Of a stretch of DNA of 64,000 nucleotides, positions 58,229-64,000 are shown in pieces (within the stretch, counting starts at the first letter, position 1; each line of letters starts with the position of its first letter). Below the pieces are notes generated by a model. The model was given only the letters and a program-made list of their open reading frames with translations. It had not been told where the DNA came from and searched no databases. This stretch comes from Anaeramoeba flamelloides. Taxonomy: Eukaryota > Metamonada > Anaeramoebidae. The position numbers and the translations under genes were made by a program. The DNA is taken from assembly GCA_027625915.1 (NCBI GenBank), contig JANTQA010000060.1, forward strand, positions 5,518,001 to 5,582,000. The letters are read 5' to 3'.

Positions 58229-60320
58229 ATGCTGACAGGATCAATTCGTGGAAGATGGAAATTAGGAAAAAGAATTGGAAAGGGGGGCTTTGGTGAGATC
58301 TACCTCTCACAAGATCTGAAAACAAAGATGCCTGTTGCTATTAAATTCGAAAAAATAAACCCAAAAAAACAAGTGTTAAAAATTGAGATTGCAATTCTCC
58401 GCAAATTACAAGTTTCTCCATATGTTCCTAAATTTGTCTATTATGGAAGAAACTTGGAATACACCTACCTTATCATGGAATTGCTTGGTAGCAATCTTTC
58501 TGTTGAACGAAGAAGAAGATCAAACCATAAATTTAGTTTGGCAACAACAACCAAATTAGGAATCGAAATGATCTACGCGATTGAAGATATGCACAAATTA
58601 GGGTTTATCCATCGCGACATTAAACCTGTAATTTTTCTTTTGTCTTTGTTTCTCTTGATTCGTTTATTATTCTTTTTTTTGTTAAATGCTTAATTTTTCT
58701 TCAACAGGTTAACAAAAATTGCAAACTTTGAATTTGTATTCGGTTCTTTGAATTTTTCAATCAACGAACACAATTAATTTGAAGATCCCGATTTCCTCTT
58801 CAAAACCAAAAATTTATTTGTTTTTAAAAAAATTTGTGATCTTTTCAAAGTTTTCAATTATTCCAAAAAAACTCAAAACCAAAAACTTGCTTCTCATCCT
58901 TTTTATCAATAAATAAATTTCATCTTGTTAAAAAAAAAATCAAAAAAAAAAAAAAAAATCAAAGTCAAATTTTGTCTTAAGAAGAAGAGACCCTTTAACA
59001 AAAAGTATTGAATCCACATCAAAAACCACTATTTGTATGATCGACTTTGGCTTGTCAAGAAAGTATCTGGATCGAGAAGGCAATTTGAAGCCACCAAGGC
59101 CAAAAGTAGGGTTTCAAGGCACATCAAGATATGCGTCGATCAATTCACATGAGGGCAAAGAGTTAAGCCGAAGGGATGATCTTTGGACTTTGCTATATTT
59201 GTTTGTAGAATTTCTGAAGGGAGAGTTGCCGTGGTCTCCAATTAAAGACAAACTGATTATCTACAAATTAAAAAAAAAATTCAATTCATCAGGGCTTTTG
59301 AAAGGCTTACCCGGCCAATTTTCAAAAATACTCGAACACATCAAATCTTTGAGATATGAAGACGAGCCGAATTATAACTATTTAAGGGAACTTTTAATCG
59401 AGGTTTACAAGGAGGCTGGATATGACGAAAATACAAAATTTGATTGGGAAATTGAGGATTTAACAAGAAACAAAAAAAGCAGCCAACGTAGTTACCGTCA
59501 TAACCGCAAGGGGACTAACAACAGACAAAGAAGAAAAAGAAGAATAAAAAAATATCAGCACCAGAGAAAGAATATTAATATACACACGAATAGGAATATG
59601 GATATGAATAAGGATATGAAAAATTCTCAGTATGATCAAATGATGGAGAAGAAGAAGAGTAATGATAACAATCAAAATCAAAACTCTTTATCAAAAGAAC
59701 CCCTGGATCCAAATGCTTTAACGGGTTCCTTGACGAAGACGGCAATTAAAACAAAAAAGAAAAAGAAAAAAAATGTGATCATGAACAAAGAATTTTTACG
59801 AGACATCCAAAAAATGAACGAAATAGTGATACCCTCCCGCAAAGAGCTGAAAAGAAGACAAAAAATGAAGGGGCAATCTTGTGTACCGCAAAAAAGAGAA
59901 GGCCCAAAGGTCGTGCTTAACCCTAAAAAAAATGGAACTGATTTTTTTGATTTAATAGAAGCTAACCATAGAAACGAAATTTATGAGAAAGTCCCAGATT
60001 ATGCTTTAATGATTAAAAAAATCGAGGAGGATATGGAAATTAAAAAAGTGAAGAAAAAAAATTTCCCCTTTTTAAAACAAAAAAATGAGATCCCAAATAA
60101 AAAAGAAAAAACTAAATCAAAACAAAACAATAATGATATTAATCAAAATTATATTAATGAAAAAGATCAAAATAAAGAGAAATTGGATCCAAATTTATTC
60201 AATGAAAAAAAGGAATCAAAATTTCACGATCCATTTAATTTTGTACTTTCGCAATTACAAAATAATTCATCAGAATCAGAGACAATAGATAAAAAATCTT
60301 GCCGCTGTGTTATCCAGTAA
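58229..60320 (+). CDS. CK1-superfamily (TTBK-like) protein kinase with CaaX C-terminus
   Basis: Exons 58229-58627 and 58965-60320 over a 337-bp intron (GTAATT...AAAG), phase 0, 584 aa. The join gives HRDIKP|SNFVLRRRDP, the DIKPSN motif of tau-tubulin kinases. Visible: Gly loop GKGGFGEIY (17-25), Lys39 in VAIKFE, HRD Asp130, DFG Asp160, GTSRYASINSHEGKELSRRD (SIN in place of APE, as in CK1/TTBK), and GELPW. The ATG at 58229 is 12 bases into the open frame and gives a compact N-terminus. The kinase domain ends near residue 290; the remaining 290 residues are Lys/Asn/Gln-rich and likely disordered. The last residues are CRCVIQ: CVIQ fits a CaaX prenylation signal and Cys579 could be palmitoylated, implying membrane attachment (inference). 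Family members phosphorylate Ser/Thr, animal TTBKs on microtubule-linked proteins. Confidence 0.92.
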
Positions 60321-61438
60321 TTTTATTTTAAAATTAATCGAATTAATTAAGAATTACTTTAAAATTATTTTTTTTTCTCATCATGTTTTATTTTTATAAA
60401 TTATAATTCTTTTTATCTTATCTCGCACTTTTCTTTGTATTTTCCCATTTTTTATTCTTTAAAAATTGAACATATAATTATAATATATATATTATTCCGT
60501 TATGTTTAATTTTTTTTTTTTTTTTGTATAAATATTAAAATTTGTAATCTCATTTTAAAAAGTTTTTTTAATTGAATCTTTTTTTTTTTTGCAGTTCATA
60601 AGACATTTTCTCAACTTAAATTTTCTAAAAATTTTTATTTTTTACCATTTTTAATGTGAATTTATATATATATATATATATATATATGGAATCGGGGTTA
60701 TAAACAAGAAAAAAATAAAGGTGTTACTTGCTAATACTGAAAAGTGGAGTATGGCAATAATAGTAACTTGAAAACAACAAAGAAAAAAATATACTAAAGG
60801 TTACTAGTGAAGATTAAAAAAAATAAAAAAAAAAAATTAGATCAAAAGAAAAAAGAAATCGTATCAATACAAATATTTCTGACTCTAAAAAAAATTGACT
60901 AAAAAAAAAATTATAATAACCCAATTGTACCCAAATATGAATTTATTTTGCCGAAACAACAAATTAAGTTTTTTTGAAGACTTTTCTAATCTTTGGGAAC
61001 TATTTTCAAGAAATATATGTGTTTTTTTTTTGAAAAAAATACATTTGAAAAAACATCTAATTCTTTCTGATATTTAATTTTAAAGCAGTTTCATCTCTAA
61101 TCTTTTTTATTTTATAAAAAGATCCTTTCAAAATTAAATTATAAAGAGTTTCAAGTCCGATTCATAAAATTAAAAATAAAAAAAATTTTTTCTATTGACT
61201 TTTTAACATTAGAAAGTGAAAAGTTTTAAGTTACCTATCAGAAAAGTAGATATAAAATTGAAGCAAAAGGTTCTAAGTATTTTATTTGATGAACGCAATT
61301 CCTTCTCCTGTTCTAATATTTTCGGATCAATATTTGATTCTTTTATTTTTGATATTTTTCTAAAATATATTAGTATATTAATGAATTTTGCAGAGTATTT
61401 AATTATACTTATTTATTTAAACAATCAAATAATATTCA

Positions 61439-61439
61439 A

Positions 61440-61470
<31 letters not shown>
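61439..61470. repeat. (ATT)n microsatellite
   Basis: About ten ATT units in the intergenic sequence behind the kinase gene. Confidence 0.9.
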
Positions 61471-61526
61471 TAAATTATCTTAATAAATTTAGAAATGTAA
61501 TACTTGTTCATAAATAATTTTTAAAT

Positions 61527-61560
<34 letters not shown>

Positions 61561-62282
61561 AGATTAAGTCATTAGTCTATTAAACTCTAACTACACCAAC
61601 TTGATATAAAAAATCTTGGAAGAAATGATTTCATATAATTAGTTTGATAATTTTATCTATTTATCTTGGTCCTGAGATCCATGGACTAATACTAATAAAT
61701 TATTATTTTAATAAACAGTATACCAATTATAGTTTTTTTTTTTGTAATCCAATTTAAAATTATATTTGAGAACAAAAAACCTGATATCATAAATTAAGAA
61801 AAATTTTATTTTTAAGAAAAGTTCAAATGATGTATAATATCAAATTCCCTAATCGATTGTTCTTCCTTTTTTTTTAGAATTGAATCTTTTCTTTAATTTT
61901 ATCTTGGTAGAAAATTCACTTTAAGGATTTATTTGTTATGATAAAAGAAAATTAATTTATGGGATAAGTTTTGACCAAGGAATAATTTTAGATTAAAGTA
62001 AGTTGTTATAGGGATAAATAACATATATGTAGACACCGTTTAAATATTAATAAAAAATAAGATTAACAAAGTATTATTATTTGTTGATCCTCATCAATTA
62101 AAAATGATCATTGCATTGATAAACAACCCAAGAATTTCAGAAAAAAATCTACATTTCTTCACAAAGTAAATGTTGGATTATCAATAACCAGACTTTTAAA
62201 ATTACAAAATATCTTTCTGATATTTGTATCAAAATGTTGATTAATAGCTAAAAAATTATTTATTTTTAAATTAAATAGTTAA

Positions 62283-62715
62283 CTTTATGATTCTCTTGAC
62301 CACTTTTTTTTTGGAATCTTGGGAAATATATTGATGATATATTTACATTTTAAAAAAAAGGAAATAAACTAATTACTCTTGCATTTTATGTTTATTATTA
62401 TTGAGTAAATCTTTCAAATTAAAAAATTCAAACAATAGTTACTTTTGGAAGTTCTAAAGATGAATTATTAAACCATGTAATTATTTATTTTGGTTTCTAT
62501 CTTTTAGGTTTGGAAAAGGAATTCAAATAAAAAATCTAAAAATGAAACTTTTTTAATAGTTATCATGAGTAAAAAATGTAATAATTTATTAAACAATAAG
62601 ATTTATAACAGATTTTTTTGGAACCAGGACAACAATATAACACTAATAAAATTTACATTCAATAACAACATAATTTGATTTTTGACTAATATAGGTTGAA
62701 ATTAATCCCTTAAAA
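62283..62715 (+). repeat. Dispersed repeat family F, copy 4
   Basis: Collinear with 9910-10400: ACTTTATGATTC, TTGGGAAATATATTGATGATA, ACTTTTGGAAGTTCTA, AATTTACATTCAATAACAACA, and ATTAATCCCTTA at the end. Non-coding; class unknown. Confidence 0.6.
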
Positions 62716-63506
62716 TTGAAAAAAAAAAAAAAAAATTCAATTTGTTGGAAACTTAATATAAAATAAAAAAAAGATTACAATTTAAAGCAAGTTAGATTGT
62801 AAAAAATCAACAATGAAAAACAAATAAAGTTTTAGAAAAAAGCTTAGTAAAGAAAAAGTCAATTTCCGATTAGATTTGTTATCAATTGAAATTTTCAATA
62901 CAACTCTAAACATTCAAAATGGGTAAACATTTTCACTTTTTGAGATTTTATAATTTCTTTTTTCTTTTTATTTTTTAAATTAATTATTCTTATTCTAAAG
63001 AATTTAACAAAATCCTTAAATTATCAAATATAAATGTAATCAAAAACAAAAACCAAATTGGATTAAATCAAATTTAAATTGATTATGTACCAAAAGAAAA
63101 TAATTTGTTTTAAATTGAAGACATTTAACCTTTTGGTTATTTAATTAAAGAAAAAAGTAATTTTTTTTTTATTTTTGATTTTTTGAAATTGAGAATTCTT
63201 TTTAACTTTTTTTTCTATTATTTTAATTTATTTTTAGATTCCTTTGAATTTTTTTTTTGTTAATTGTGTTTTTCATTCTTAATATTATCTGAATTTTTTT
63301 TATTGAGAATGCTTTGAAGTTTTTTTTTTTACTTATTGATTTTTTTCTACTAAAAGAAATTCTATTTCCTAAAAGCATTTTTTGCTATAAAAAACTCTTT
63401 GAAGCTGCATCAAATAACAATATAAGTAACTAGAATACCAAGTTAATTGAGGTTAAGTGTTTTTTTTTTTTTTGTTAATGTTCAAATTATGAAAATAATT
63501 AATAAT

Positions 63507-64000
63507 AAACTTTGTTTCAGTCAAAGTGTATCCAAAACATTTTACAAATATCAATTAATTTTTATTATTGGTCTTTAAAGAATAAATAAAAAAGAATAAT
63601 AATAAATACCAAATAGTAGGTGATATTCAGCTATCAATAAAACTAATAATTCAATATATTTTCTAAAAATATAAAAATTTCAAATTCTTAAGTTCCTTTG
63701 AGAAACATAATAATGTTAATTCTGATCCCAATAAAATTCCAATAGAAATCAAAATAATTACTCTAAAATCATTTTTACTGTTTCAATAACATTAAACTTA
63801 TACATTTTTACCTCAGTGACTATCGATCTTGCAATAAAAAAAAATTTTGCAGATGAATTTTATGTAAAAAAAAATTTAAAAAAAAAAAACAAAAGTTAAA
63901 TGAAAGAAATATCATTTCAATTTTGTAAAAACCAAAATAAATTTTTTCTTCTAATATCGATTCAAACCCTTTCAACACATGTAATACACACCCTGTAACC
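63507..64000 (+). repeat. Dispersed repeat family A, copy 2 (runs off the window)
   Basis: AAACTTTGTTTCAGTC at the start, then TTCCAATAGAAATCAAAA, GTTTCAATAACATTAAA and ATTTTTTCTTCTAATATCG, all as in 660-1190. The end lies at or beyond the window edge. Confidence 0.7.

Larger units (their letters stand above)
60321..64000. other. Downstream region of the kinase gene, no gene seen
   Basis: AT-rich, with an (AT)n run at 60663-60687, an (ATT)n run at 61439-61470, T/A homopolymers (61531-61559), a family F copy (62283-62715) and a family A copy (63507-64000). Short open frames near 60895-61077 and 61216-61473 have no splice or sequence support. Confidence 0.6.

Noticed and set aside
58704-58740. 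Alternative acceptor TTCAACAG in the kinase intron
   Set aside because: Leads to VNKNCKL and a stop; the acceptor at 58963-58964 gives the conserved DIKPSNF motif.
1-64000. tRNA, rRNA, CRISPR, prokaryotic operon signals
   Set aside because: No stretch with the needed composition or structure was seen; the genes are intron-bearing eukaryotic genes.

Overview
The window is eukaryotic nuclear DNA, very AT-rich (about 80 % by eye). Genes are split by GT...AG introns, some small (99-340 bp) and some very large (2.4-5.8 kb) and filled with repeats. Proteins carry long Asn, Lys, Ser and Gln tracts. TAA/TAG/TGA behave as stops. This suits a free-living amoeboid protist with a repeat-rich genome. An Anaeramoeba-like metamonad or a dictyostelid-like amoeba are guesses only; nothing here fixes the species. 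I saw no rRNA, tRNA, CRISPR array or virus-like element.

Layout. 63-4171 (+): 3' part of a class I histone deacetylase. 7004-26874 (+): a giant ALFY/WDFY3-like BEACH gene of four exons, predicted 3837 aa, whose parts join in phase. 30926-31687 (+): ribosomal protein eS26 with an added RG-rich tail. 34361-44491 (-): an RBBP4/MSI1-like WD40 histone chaperone in at least eight exons, with one junction unresolved. 51715-52244 (-): TRAPPC4/Trs23, two exons. 58229-60320 (+): a CK1-superfamily (TTBK-like) kinase, two exons, ending in a CaaX-type CVIQ. Between these lie a decayed Tc1-type transposon (55685-56988) with well kept inverted repeats, several fragments of one LINE family, and at least seven families of short dispersed elements.

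How the genes relate. The deacetylase and the RBBP4-like protein belong to families that act in the same corepressor complexes (Sin3, NuRD), here about 30 kb apart. The BEACH protein (selective autophagy/membrane traffic) and TRAPPC4 (vesicle tethering) are both traffic proteins. No operon-like arrangement is expected or seen. eS26 and the RBBP4-like gene converge; TRAPPC4 and the kinase diverge from a 6 kb spacer that holds the Tc1 element.

Much of the novelty is in the non-coding part. There is a 241-bp TTAA-flanked element inserted in another repeat, with the empty site visible in a sister copy. There is a 167-bp sequence present twice without a single difference. There are foldback and palindromic miniature elements, and a LINE pile-up inside one intron. 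On the protein side the most notable points are the CaaX end of the kinase, the RG tail on eS26, the acidic N-terminal extension of the RBBP4-like protein and the modified FYVE finger of the BEACH protein.
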